From Solenopsis invicta (taxonomy: Eukaryota; Arthropoda; Insecta; Hymenoptera; Formicidae): DNA of 64,000 nucleotides. The notes beneath the pieces were generated by a model. That model did no database searches. It saw only the letters and a list, made by a program, of their open reading frames with translations, and had not been told where the DNA came from. Positions 11,642-23,154 of the stretch are shown here, in pieces. The position numbers and the translations under genes were made by a program. The DNA lies in contig NC_052667.1 of assembly GCF_016802725.1 (NCBI RefSeq), positions 6,290,501-6,354,500 on the forward strand. The letters are read 5' to 3'. The first letter of the stretch is position 1; each line of letters begins with the position of its first letter.

Positions 11642-12315
11642 ATGACTCGATTGAATAGTATCGCATTGATCATTGTTGCAATGAACGTACTGATGTGCGT
11701 TCTTGGAGAAGAGTTAGAACTCTACCCTCCTGAACTTGATGAGCTCGATGTTCCACAACTTCTGGCAGATGACGCTTGGCGAGGAAACATCGAAGATTGC
11801 TATTTTAAAAGAGCACCGTGTACAGAAGAACAGAAGTATTTAGAAGGTATATCTGTATATACTATTAGTGAATTATTTTTTTTTTTTTTTTATAATCGAT
11901 TCTTTGATCAATGAATAATCGATTTTTTTTTACGATGAAAACGAGATTTTGATAATTTTTAATAGATATATTATATCAAATAAGAGATTTTTCTGACGAA
12001 TAAATTATATTTTTGTATAAAGAAAACATTATTAAAAAAAAACTTTTGGATTTTTGAATATAGCTTGTAATCTTTAAGTCTATTTAGATGATATACTTAT
12101 TAAGCAAGAGTAAAATCGATTAGTATGAACTAGAATGAATAAAATATGTTAAAATATATTCTCTCGTAATTTTAGATAAATTTAGATATGCTCTAAATAC
12201 TAACTGCAAAAGATGTACTGAAACACGAAAAAAATGTATGAAGACAGTTACTGAGTGGTACGAAAAGAACCAACCGGATACTTGGAAATTAGTACTTGAA
12301 AATGTCGACTCATGA
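11642..12315 (+). CDS. Chemosensory protein (CSP/OS-D family), array gene 2
   Basis: Exons 11642..11846 and 12176..12315 (345 nt, 114 aa) join in phase 1 (GTATAT donor, ATTTTAG acceptor). It has a signal peptide (MTRLNSIALIIVAMNVLMCV), then an acidic N-terminus with ELDELDV. The CX6CX18CX2C pattern is present: EDCYFKRAPC, then TNCKRC, followed by TEWYEKNQPDTWK and a TGA stop. The start is the ATG at 11642, aligned with genes 1 and 3; the upstream GTG frame is only read-through of the leader. The role is as for gene 1: a secreted small-ligand carrier. Compared with gene 1 it has a more basic exon 2. Confidence 0.93.
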
Positions 12316-13777
12316 AGGAAAGGAATGCTAATCAATGACTACTGGCAACAAAAATGTATAATCCATCTTTCGACGTATGCCATATCCAGACATTTCCGAT
12401 TAATTTCATTACATAAAAACTTATAATAGGGTTTATAATTTGATAAATAGCATTGGTAAACGGTAGTATATGGGAGAGGAAAATAACAAACGGTGGTACC
12501 TAATGATTTAAAAGAAATATTTTGTACAAATCAATTTAACTGTTATGCAATATAAAGTTATTTTATTATAGTTATGTAATATAAATATTACCGTAACAAA
12601 AGAATATTAAAAAAATATATATTACACTGCAATAAATTGTAACTTGGAAATGCACTTTTCTTAAACACACTGTAAAGAACACGTATTGCATAATACACTG
12701 TAAAGAACACGTATTGCATAATTAATTATAAAATTGTGCACATTAGTAATAAACTGGTGTTGTTAAGAATTGCGTCGCATTAATATTTATCAAGTTATTT
12801 TCAAAAAGCGAAATATGAATTTTCTTTTTCTTCCTTCATCTATTATTATGCGATTGTATAGATTAGTGCAAGTTTAGGTACAAAATAGTTTATACGATAT
12901 TTTTTAATTCACATATATTTTTTAACAAATGATTTTAATGTGTTTTTAATGTAAATTATAAGTCCGGATACTTTCTTTTATTACATCTATTTGACGTTCA
13001 TCGAATATCCTACGGACACATTAGGACCCATCAAATTTCATAAATAGATTTATCATGGATGTCCAGTAAATAAGTGTCTATTAAATATCACAAGACATAA
13101 AACGGATGATTTATAGATATTTTCAATATTCTTATAAGATATTTTATAGATCATGAATGTTCTTCGGTTATCCTTGTGCTGTCTGTGGTAATAAATAAGC
13201 GTATTTAAGTAATTTAATATGGATGTAATATTTATTAATGCACGATAATATAGTAATTGAAATTCGCGTAAACAAGGTAATTGAATTTTAAATGATAAAT
13301 TAAATAAAAAAAAAACGCCGCATATCCTGAAACGTGACTTCTTCTACACTATAAATCAAGAAACGTTTTCCCCACTGCGAATCCGCATCACGAAGGACAC
13401 TCCTTCCATCCGCGACGCAAATCCTATAGGTGCGAGCGACATTCATCCTTTTTTCTTATTTATTTATTTATTTACTTTTAAAGCTGCATTCAGAAACATT
13501 AGAATACAATTTTATCCTTGTTGTTTACCAAATGTTAAATAAGGATAAAATGATATCTGGGCGATTTTTCTGAATGCAGCCTGGTGAAATTAGGTGCCAC
13601 GTGATCGCTGAGCGAATGATTCAGATTTTGAAAAAAGTGTTGCACGTAAATAAAAATATTATTAACTAATAAATTTGCAATTAAATGTATACGTTTTATC
13701 TTAGAAAATATGCGTAATGTTCAGATTTTTATCAAGAACGTATCATTAAGTTTTTTTCCTCTTTGTATTTTACATAA
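12316..13777 (+). other. 3' flank of CSP gene 2, no further gene
   Basis: Duplicated flank. It contains a local direct duplication at about 12664-12724 in which CACTGTAAAGAACACGTATT occurs twice. It also holds the palindromic element at 13482-13586. The small minus-strand frame over exon 2 (about 12120-12335) is a shadow. Confidence 0.7.
13482..13586. mobile_element. Palindromic MITE, CSP-block copy 3
   Basis: Nearly identical to the copy at 11248-11349: same outer AGCTGCATTCAGAAA arms and inner TTTTATCCTTG stem, with slight decay in the inner right arm. Confidence 0.75.
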
Positions 13778-13874
13778 AGCTTATCTCATATATTTTTTGT
13801 CGTTAAGTAAATTGTATATAAATGCAATGTACGATTGATACAATTTAGTGTCTAAGTATTGTAACTGTGAAACT
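13778..13874 (+). promoter_or_regulatory. CSP gene 3 promoter (TATA box 13815-13822)
   Basis: TATATAAA lies 60 bases before the ATG in the conserved block, very close in sequence to the promoter of gene 2. Confidence 0.7.
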
Positions 13875-14534
13875 ATGGCTCGATTGAGTAGTATCGCATT
13901 GATCATTGTTGCAATGAACGTACTGATGTGCGTTTTTGGAGAAGAGTTAGAACTCTACCCTCGTGAAATTGATGATATCGATGTTCTAAAAATTCTGTCA
14001 GATGACGCTTGGCGACGAAGAGCTGAAGATTGCTATTTTAAAAGAGTACCGTGCGCAAAAGAAAAGCAGTATTTATCAGGTATATATTATTACCTAATTA
14101 TTTTTTTTTGTAATCAATTCTTTGATCAATAAAATGTCGATTTTTCTCCACGATGAAAACGAGATCTTGATAGTTTTTAAAAGGTATATTATGTCAAATA
14201 AGATTTTTCTGACAAATAAATTATATTTTTGTATAAAAAAAATCAGTATTCTTGAAGAAAAATTTTTGATTTTCTAAATATAGCTTGTACTCTTTAATTT
14301 TATTTAGATAATATACATTTTAAGCAATGAGCGAAATGGTTTACTATGAAATAGAATGAATAAAATATATAAGAATATTCTCTCGTGGTTTCAGATATAT
14401 TCAAAGATATGTTAAAAACTAAGTGTGAAAAATGTACTGAAAAACAAAAAAAACTTGTAAAGACAGCTACTGAGTGGTACGAACAGAACGAACCCGATAC
14501 TTGGAAATTAATACTTGAAGATGCCCACTCCTAA
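13875..14534 (+). CDS. Chemosensory protein (CSP/OS-D family), array gene 3
   Basis: Exons 13875..14079 and 14395..14534 (345 nt, 114 aa) join in phase 1 (GTATAT donor, GTTTCAG acceptor). It has a signal peptide (MARLSSIALIIVAMNVLMCV), an acidic N-terminus with EIDDIDV, and the cysteine pattern EDCYFKRVPC then TKCEKC (CX6CX18CX2C). It ends with TEWYEQNEPDTWK and TAA. By eye the promoter and exon 1 are closest to gene 2, while the intron, exon 2 and 3' flank are closest to gene 1, which suggests past unequal exchange or gene conversion. The role is as for the other array members. Confidence 0.93.
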
Positions 14535-16200
14535 AGGAAAAGAATGCAAATCAATGACTAGTGGCAACAAAAATGAATAATGAATCTTCCGACGCATACT
14601 ATATCCAGACTTTTCCAATTAATTTTTTTATATAAAAACATATGCTTATAATGGTTTATAACTTGATAAATAGTATTGGTAAACGGTAGTATGGGAAGGG
14701 AAAGGGAAGTAATAAGCGATAGTACAGATCGTAGCATTAATGCCTGGGGTTTGATTTTAGGGATCACGTTTATTTGTTAGTTAGTTTTACGTTTATGTAC
14801 CTAATGGGATTTTAAAAAAATATTTTGTACAAATTAATTAGATTAATATGCAACTTGTATTACCTCAACAGAAATAGATTGTTAAAAAACTAAAAATATA
14901 TTAAATTGTAATAAATTGTAACCTGGAAAGGTAATTGTTTTTTAAATAAATATACTGTGAAGAACTTGTCTTTTTTAATTAAGTACAAAGTCATAAACAT
15001 TTAAATAAAATTATTAACCGTTTATTGTACATATTTTTGCATTTAATACATGTATTGGCTTGGAGTTAAAATTATAAACATTTGTTGATCCGTAATATGA
15101 TTTTGGACCCAATTATTTTTGAGAAGTAATATTGCTTTCCCTTATAATCACGATTTATTAAAAAATGAATAAAAAATTTGAATAACGTGTAGTAGTAATT
15201 AAAAACATTTTAGTCAGCACATAATAGTATTGCATCTTTTAAATTTTTAATATGTTTTTATAATCAAAATTTAAATTAGAATTTTATTACAATGTAAAAC
15301 TACTTGAAGAATGTATTTTTATTAGCTTCCGAATTTCAGATCGAGAAAAAAATTGCTTTAGTTGGTTGTAATTCAAAACATTTTTTAGGGGCCAATTGAA
15401 TTAATTTTTGCAAAGAAAGAAAAAGAATAATAATTAATTAAATTATTTGTAGTTAATAATGCGTAGAAAGCCATCTTGTATTAAAAAAAAAATTTACTAG
15501 CAAAACAAGCGTGCGCTGTCATCTTATGACGGCGTATAGTTTAATTTTCGTTGATTTCATGTTTAGAAATATTTGCAATTCACTGTGCGATGTACTTTCG
15601 GGATATATTCCTCACGTCATCACGCGTTACATCGCGGAAATACCGATCGAACTGAACGCAATCTTTCCGCCGACTTTCGCTTTCCCGACTTTCCCTCGAT
15701 TCACACATCAGTTATACTTTACGTGACATTGGCGCACTTGATTGCCTTACAGTGTAATTTATCTCACTTATTTTTGTGTTTTCTTCACTTTTTCTTACGT
15801 AAGATCCTTCTAATGATAAAACTATTTCGAAAAAAAGAATATAATGCGTCTTTTATATTGCAAGATTCGTGAGCTATTTGGAATAAAAATAAATTTATTT
15901 GTTAATCTTTTTACGGTACATTTTATAATTATGTTTTTATTCAAATTGCAGATATGTTTCGGATTTCGGATTTAAGATTGATCAAGTAGTGGCGCTCATT
16001 AGTGAGATCTTATGGAAATGCTGTTACAATTTGGTTGTTCCGTATTTATAGGTTTAGAAAGGTATTTCAACTTTTTGGAAAATTATTTTCAAGTATTCGT
16101 CAACTTGCGGAAGCACGCAAGTTTATTGGAGCGTGTAGATTATCAAACTCCACAGTCATTCTAATCGTCCAGTCGTGCGCAATCGACTAGAATAAATATG
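14535..16200. other. Downstream edge of the CSP array and intergenic DNA
   Basis: The CSP 3' flank continues to about 14880, interrupted near 14723-14797 by a short segment absent from the other blocks. Beyond that is AT-rich intergenic DNA. A GC-richer patch at about 15510-15740 gives overlapping open frames with no recognisable protein. Confidence 0.6.
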
Positions 16201-16353
16201 AAAAATTATTTGATATATTGCACCAAACTGGTTTGCTTAAGTAAGTAAAATAGAGCGTGTGTAGCGGTAAACTTAATTCAGACCAATCAGAAGTTGGCAT
16301 TGCGAATAAAAATAATTAGAGTCATTATCAAAAATTTAATTTATTAAGCATTA

Positions 16354-16505
16354 TACAGGGTGATTATTAATGAACGTCCCCATTTTTTACCATAAAAGCA
16401 CGCATTTGTAATTTCTAATATAATAATATGTTAGAAATACGTATCCGTCAGTAAATCATGCTCCTATGGTAAAAAATGGGGACATTTATTAATAATCAGG
16501 CTGTA
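16354..16505. mobile_element. 152-bp MITE with about 40-bp inverted ends and TA duplication, copy 1
   Basis: Starts TACAGGGTGATTATTAATGA and ends with the inverted counterpart (TTATTAATAATCAGGCTGTA), flanked by TA on both sides. The arms also pair through the GTCCCCATTTTTTACCAT segment. A second copy lies at 23006-23154. The TA target duplication suggests a Tc1/mariner-type mobilising enzyme (inference). Confidence 0.85.
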
Positions 16506-16515
16506 TATCTACTTT

Positions 16516-16741
16516 AGGGATTAGTCAAATATTTATTTAGTATTTGTTTAAAATAAAAACTCATTTAAAATAAATCTTATTTAAGATAAACTAAATAGCT
16601 TTATTGAAAATAGAAAAATAGATTCTAGAAACCTTTTAAATAAGTTTCTGGAATCTATTTTATATTTTTTATTTTAAGTAAGTCTTGATTTAGTTCATCT
16701 TAAATAAGTTTTATTTAAAATAAATTATTCTACTGGCCCCT
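16516..16741. mobile_element. AT-rich 226-bp foldback element
   Basis: Almost the whole segment is an imperfect palindrome centred near 16642: ATAGATTCTAGAAAC pairs with GTTTCTGGAATCTAT, and TCTTATTTAAGATAAACTAA pairs with TTAGTTCATCTTAAATAAG. The ends AGGGATTAGTC and its inverted counterpart near CTACTGGCCCCT look like diverged terminal repeats. No coding capacity. Confidence 0.7.
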
Positions 16742-16880
16742 GTTTACTATCAGTATGATAAATAAACTATACTAATAAATACTTTATACTGTTTACCATT
16801 ATAAAAAATTTAAAAAGTGAAATGTTAATTTTCTTATATTTGAAAGAACTTTTAAATTTTTGCCCGACATAAATATTGGA

Positions 16881-19800
16881 GTATATCTTAAATTGCTCTT
16901 TAATTGCTCTTTTTATATCTACTGTTGTTCAACTTAATAATATTATTAAATGAAAACAGTCACAGATTTTTACTTGTTAAATAACTCTATTATTTTTTTT
17001 TTTAAACCCATTTTTATAAAATAATTGTTTCTTAATTGCTGTTCTTGCTTTCATGCGATTAGATATTTAATTTCAGTTAAAGAGCATTTTTTATATTTAA
17101 CATAATTACTAAACTACACATATATGTTCAAGTATGCTAATGTAAGTTTATCACTATAATTATTGCAAATACCTTTATATACATACATTCCAGTTGATTT
17201 GCATAAGTTAATTGAAAGTGTGTAGCCGGCATTTAGGAAATTTTAAAAACGTACATTCTTGATTAAAATTATTACATACGGATTACAATGTTCTTATTTT
17301 TGGGACCCTTTTTAAATATCTTGTATTGTGGCGATACCTACATCTTGTATTATAATCTTACGTCGATAATGCAGCTGTGTTCAAAGTATTCATTTATCAG
17401 CTGTGGATTGCAGTAACGTAATCTGTAAAAGCTTGCAATGAACTATTTCAAAATTCATGTAATTAATTATAATGATGTTATGAGAATTAATTAAAAGAGT
17501 TGGATTTTAATTACGGTATTGTAATAGCGACGACAAGAATAAAAATATACGTATGTGATATTCTTATTTTATTGTAAATAAACAATTAAGTTTATAATGT
17601 TAAGAAATAATAAATTTCTGTTAATTTTTTAAAGATCACAGATAATTAGAGATAATGAAAATGGATGGGAAACGGGGAGTACCGAGCGTTTCGAAATTTA
17701 AAAATTCGAAAATTAAAAAAAAGAATCGGTATTTCTGAGGAACTATTTAAAGAAAAATCGTTTTATTGCAGAAAACGTTACTTCATTTTTCGTTTTTATT
17801 TCCGTCATCTAAATATGTAAAAGTTAATTAATTTGTATTACATTAATATTTCGTTCTTTTGCGTTTTTCGCCACACGCAAAGAAAGAGTACTTTATTTAT
17901 ATCACTCGGCCAAACGAAAGCACAAACAATCAGTCTCTTCGAGTTTAAAGGTTTATCAGTCAAAAGATTTTTTTTTTTTTTTTTATTGTGAAATCCATAC
18001 TGAAGCTCTCGCGTTTGCTTTTAAGCGATAAAAGGTAAGAACTCGGTTCGTTTAAATGGAAGCGCGAGAGGAAAATTGGCGCGTGCCGGGCCACGAGCCA
18101 TGCACGCGATTACACAATAGCGTAGCGATCGATCGCACGTCCGATTTTCACTTCACCTTTGACATCTGCTTTGAGTCGCTCGTGAAAATAAAGCGATTGA
18201 TTAGTAGGACCTAGAGCAATGTACAGCTCAAAGACCGAGATTCGTCTACGCGAATTCCTCCGTTTACGCGTCCGATATGATTACGTAATCTAATTTGATT
18301 GTCGCTTTAGTTTACTCTGCGATTCTATTCCGTGTGTAAGAGTTAAATGTCATCGTGACTTGCTAAAAGAAAGCTTTCTAAGAAACAAACGTGGAAGATA
18401 AATGTTTGTTACAAAAAACCTGCGTTTCACGCACATAAGTGCATTGTTAATACAATAGCGAGTTCCTAAAATCGAGATAGGCCCACTGTAGAAAATATAA
18501 TAAACGAAATGATCTATAATGGCGATATCTGTTCATATAATTAAAAAAATTGTGTGCACAATTAAGAGAAAACGGAGGCCAACTAGCACCCACACATGTT
18601 ATAATACATGAAAATATTAGTTTGTGTCAATGCATGCAAAAATTTTATCTCGTAATAATTGTTGCGAGTTTTTATTTTTGTAAGTTTAATAATTAATTAA
18701 AACAAAGTAAAATAAGGTTTGAAACTTCTTTATTGTACAGATTACACATTTGCGCGCCTTGCTGTGCGTTTGCAATACGTGTACGTAATGTTTGTACATG
18801 GAAAGAACAATTTTACTGTAGTATCTAAAAATTTAGATAGCTACAGATCAGAAAATAATTTTACGTTGAACTATCAAAATAATTAAATCAGACATTCAAG
18901 CATGTTAAAAAATTTTGACATTCTAGTAACTAGCTTAAACGTCAAATATAAATTTTTTAATGGCTTTACATAATTATTTTCAGATCTGTATTTTATCAAA
19001 ATTGTTTTTTTTTTTTTTTTGTTGAATATACTAAAATGTTTTAGCATTAAAATATTTTTACAAATACGTTAAAGCACGCGAAAAATTTGGCATTTGGATC
19101 GTCGAGCTTCTAACAACTCGAAGAAGCAAGAATGCAGAACAAAAAGAAGAGAAAGGAACCATCACCTTGTGATCCATCCTCTTTGGTTGTCTGAAACTGA
19201 CCGAAACTCTACTGCTCTAAACGCACACGTATGTGCTTTTTCTTTTGTGTCGGAGACACTGTACTATTGGAACGCGCATTGTCATGTCGCTAGTCTGCTC
19301 TCAGGGGACACTTGTGTCTTTCTTTGTTAGTATAGTCTTAGTCAAAAGTTTGTTTTAGTTTTTAGAAGTCATAGGAAAAAAAATTAGAATCAAATTAATT
19401 ATGAGATTTGTTAAACAGGAAAATAAGAAACATTTATAAAAATTATTTTATTTAAATTATCTTGTAGATTCCATTACTTTATCACGATAGAATAAATATT
19501 ATTTCATTATAAATATAATCATGAAAATTTATATATTGCATGAAATTAAAATATTTAATAAAATCATAAAATACAGTGTAAATTTCAAGATTTTACACTT
19601 GAATGCAGTATGACTGTATTGAAGGCAATAGAAATTTTGAAATCAATCTTGAAATTATAAAAATATTTCTTATACATATTATTTATTATAATAATATATT
19701 GATGTGCACACATAAAAGAGTTTAAGTAAATAAAAAGATAAATAAGCCTTTGCAATCTTTTTTGAAAATTAACTTAATAATACTGATGCTAATGTTTCGA

Positions 19801-22800
19801 TTTTAATGTTTAATCATGTTATGAGTTAAACAAATAATAACGAATATTTTTAACTATTATTAAGCTATCCTCAGTATAATAAATAAAGTCAAAGAGTACA
19901 CAAACGTAATTAGAATTATCTTTGAATATATTTCAGAGAGATTATTAGTTTTAAATATGAATTTTGTCTGATTTGGAAAATGATGTATTAAGAGTTATAT
20001 CCCAGGCTATTTTATATCATTCTATATAACCAAAGTCACCATTAAAAAATATATACTCTCCTACACTTTCTTGTAATGGAATCCTACTTTCTCTTCAAAT
20101 TTTCATGAGGATTGTACGAAGCATCTAGCAACGCAAAGCGCTCGCGCAATGCGAATAGAAAAAGACACATGGGCCGGTCATTCATTGTCGTTTCTTACTT
20201 CAAGATTATTTTAAGTAATGTCTCAAGATGCTAATTTAGCTCAATGACAAATTTACCACATCTCAAGCAAATACTTAAGACGATCTTGAATATAAGAACT
20301 GACTATGGATTCCAGCCATGTATTCTCTTGAGAAATGCTTTCTCTCGGTAGAAATTTTGATACATGCGAGTATAATGGACAGTGCGCGTTAGTAGTATTA
20401 TAGTTTAGTGGTCGGAGGATATTATTGTCTTACACATGCACGCGAATGTGGTTGACGTTGTCATGGAGACGCTAGAGATATTCTCAACAATTTTCTTCAA
20501 TGCGGCGGTACCGAGAAACCATTTGCAAGCGTTGCATTATGTCAGAATGTTGAACGTTAAATTGCGTGAAAATCATAACCGTAAAGTCACTGGATTAGGC
20601 AACAGACAAATAAAAATAACTCAATATAATTATATTTTCAAGTAAAAAATTTTAATCAAATCTATATATGAAAATTAAATCTAAAAAAGTATTAGTTAAT
20701 ATGGAATAATTTTGAAGTTTTATTATTTTAATATTTCTTTTAAACAATCATTTTTTTACCGGTGATCGTGACTGGTGTAGTGATCTTGTGTTGTTGACAA
20801 TGACCAAGACGTTTTTTAAACAGAAATTTTTGCGTTGAGACTTTTTCACTTTCCGACTTTAATATCTCCGCTCACAGAATGCATAAAGCAATGACGAAGA
20901 CATTTTCATTTTGTACTTGAGATTCAAGCTATTAATCAAATTTGTTAAGGAGATTAGATGAACAAATTACTCGAAAATTTTTCACATTTTTTTTTGTGAC
21001 GAACTGAATAAATGTACGAAAGTGAAATATTTTGAAAGATATTTATTATGCAACATATAAAGAGTAGAAAGATTATATATTTTTTATTAATTTTATTATA
21101 CTGTATAAAAATATAACATAAAACATGACATCAAAATAAAGGAGAGACGGAAATTGTAAGATACTTATGAGGTGAGATACCATAATATTTCGTATAATTC
21201 GCGTTGAATTCTAAGAGCAATGGTTAAAATTACTTTGTTACAATTTATTTAGACCATTGTAGAATGGTTATTAGTCAGTAGTGTTCATTGCGCTTTTATA
21301 AAATTTTAATTTTGCAGGGATATTTACTGACGTATATTTTTTATGTAATTTTGAGAAGTATGCTAGATATTAATTTTTTAACTTTAATCTAACTTAGAGG
21401 CTTTGAATGTGACTTTCAAACAATGTAATTGAATTTAATGTGCACCTTAGTGTATGTATGAATTTCGACATATAAAGTTATAGTGGAGAGCGGTCGTGAG
21501 ATAGTTGTGAGCCATTTGCATTAAAGCGCAAGACGCTCTTGCAACTTTACAACGTTCTAATGGGTGTTGCATAATGCTTAGCAGTAAAAATTTTTTTTTA
21601 AAGTCATTTTTTAAGCCAAAGAAATCGTTACAATTATTTTTTTTGTAATAATTTGCTCAGTTGTTAGTATTCCACAACTCTTCCCTTGCTATTTTACAAA
21701 TGCATCTGTTTTTTTTTTCTTTTAAATAAATTGTAAATTACGTTCGTTTTATATATCCGATAAATTTTTACCTATAAGGTGATTGGTAGACTTCTATAGC
21801 TAACGAATTGATGTTGGTACATAGAAAAAAAATTGTATTAAATCAATTCATTGTTTCGTATATAAGCAAGAATATAAAATCTTGAAAGATTTTATAATTT
21901 TAAACAGATATGATTTGCTAAAGTGGAGAAATTTTTTTTATGTAAAATGTCATCTCTACAAACTTTCCTATTCCGAAGACTGAAAGAATTTGCTGCGAAA
22001 ATATTATCTCAAGAAATATAATCGTCCAAGTTTCAATATAAAATAATATTGATTATTAACAAAGTTATTGAATAAAATATAAATGGGTATCGCATTACTA
22101 TATATACGTGCTGGAAAATTGACATTAAATGCTGTCTATAAAAAAAAGTTTATGCCGTTTGAATTTATAATGCTATTTTGCACAAGGCATGAGATGAGTC
22201 TAACAATTGGACATTTGCATGCGATTATAATGTACGACTTTTGTAAAGAAACAAAAGCAGTTGTTGCCGTAAAGAAACATCGAAAGTTTTCCGAGTTTAT
22301 TAAAAATATTTTTTACAGCATTTACGATTTTTGCTTTTTACCGAAACTTGTGTATTACAATCATGTACAAATATTCTTTTTTTAAATACATTTTCGCTAA
22401 CACGAGATAGCACTGTAAATAAACAACTGAAATTGGACCAACTTTTTATTAGAGACAGCTCACCTTTTCAACAATATATGATTCGCCATAGTATTTGCTA
22501 ACTCTGTTGACATACTGTAACAAGAGTTGAAAGGATGGTGTTACGTTTGACGTACTGTAACACTATCTCTTCAAAGGGACCATGGCTTTTGCACTCTCTG
22601 AATATTACGTATTATTTGGAGTTTCCAAATGTATGTGGATCGTGTGACTCATCTATTTTCATCAAAAATGGCAAAGATATAAAAAAAGGCAAGGGGATAA
22701 ATTGATTATTTATTGACATTACTTTATTTATACCATTTTGCTTTTTTTACTTTTTAATTCTTGAATATAACTTTGTAAATTTATTTCTCAAATACATAAT

Positions 22801-22980
22801 AAAGTTGCAAAGAATACGCTTGTTTCCATTGATGACAGCTTTGACGTCACATTGTTGCAAATTATTTTCATGTATAAGAAGTTTAATAATTGTTATTTAT
22901 TTCGAAATTTAGTTTCAACACCTACCATCGTAGAATGTTTCGCGACTTATCAAAAATTGATTCACGACTCACACTTTGAG
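16881..22980. other. Intergenic AT-rich DNA, no gene recognised
   Basis: About 6 kb between the CSP array and the cueball promoter region. Apart from the family A repeat at 18797-19011 I found no element with clear ends. The longest open frames (about 19094-19330, 20436-20645 and 22083-22385) lack splice context, codon pattern and similarity to any family I know. Confidence 0.6.
18797..19011. repeat. Dispersed inverted-repeat element, family A, copy 2
   Basis: Begins CATGGAAAGAACAATTTTAC, includes GTATCTAAAAATTTAGATAG and the internal ATAATTATTTTCAGATCTGT, and ends TATCAAAATTGTT followed by a T run. The ends are inverted with respect to each other. Confidence 0.6.
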
Positions 22981-23005
22981 AATCGATGTATAATATATTA
23001 AAATA

Positions 23006-23154
23006 TACAGGGTGATTATTAATGAATGTCCCCACTTTTTACCATAGGAGCACGCATTTGTAATTTCTAATATAATATGTTAGAAAAACGTATCCGTCGG
23101 TAAATCATGCACTTATGGTAAAAAGTAGGGACATTTATTAATAATTACCCTGTA
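23006..23154. mobile_element. 149-bp MITE with about 40-bp inverted ends and TA duplication, copy 2
   Basis: Same family as 16354-16505: TACAGGGTGATTATTAATGA at the left, TTATTAATAATTACCCTGTA at the right, flanked by TA on both sides, with GCACGCATTTGTAATTTCTA inside both copies. The two copies differ by scattered substitutions and a few indels. Confidence 0.88.

Larger units (their letters stand above)
6651..14880 (+). repeat. Tandem segmental duplication carrying the CSP gene array
   Basis: Blocks of about 2-2.4 kb repeat head to tail. Each complete block holds a conserved promoter, CSP exon 1, a short intron, exon 2 and a long 3' flank. The flank has recognisable landmarks: twin AAACGGTAGT motifs, TATTTTGTACAAATCAA, an ATTACACTGCAATAAATTG segment, GTGTTTCTCTTCCTTCC, an AACGTGAC segment, and a palindromic element. 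The first block lacks exon 1 and the second is cut off after exon 1. Three blocks are complete. Confidence 0.9.
16200..16880. mobile_element. Fragment of the 898-bp inverted-repeat element, broken by two nested elements
   Basis: Sequence around AAAATTTAATTTATTAAG (about 16331-16353) and the sequence after 16741 are contiguous in the element at 27647-28544. Removing 16354-16741 restores that order (TTTACTAT, then TACTGTTTACCATTA). Both terminal repeats of this copy are missing, so it is a relic. The boundaries given are approximate. Confidence 0.6.

Noticed and set aside
15511..15872. Two overlapping open frames in a GC-richer patch
   Set aside because: The two frames overlap, neither has family resemblance, and no splice context supports either.
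19094..22385. Scattered open frames of 60-100 codons between the CSP array and cueball
   Set aside because: Typical of random AT-rich DNA; no signal peptide, domain, conserved neighbour or plausible splicing.
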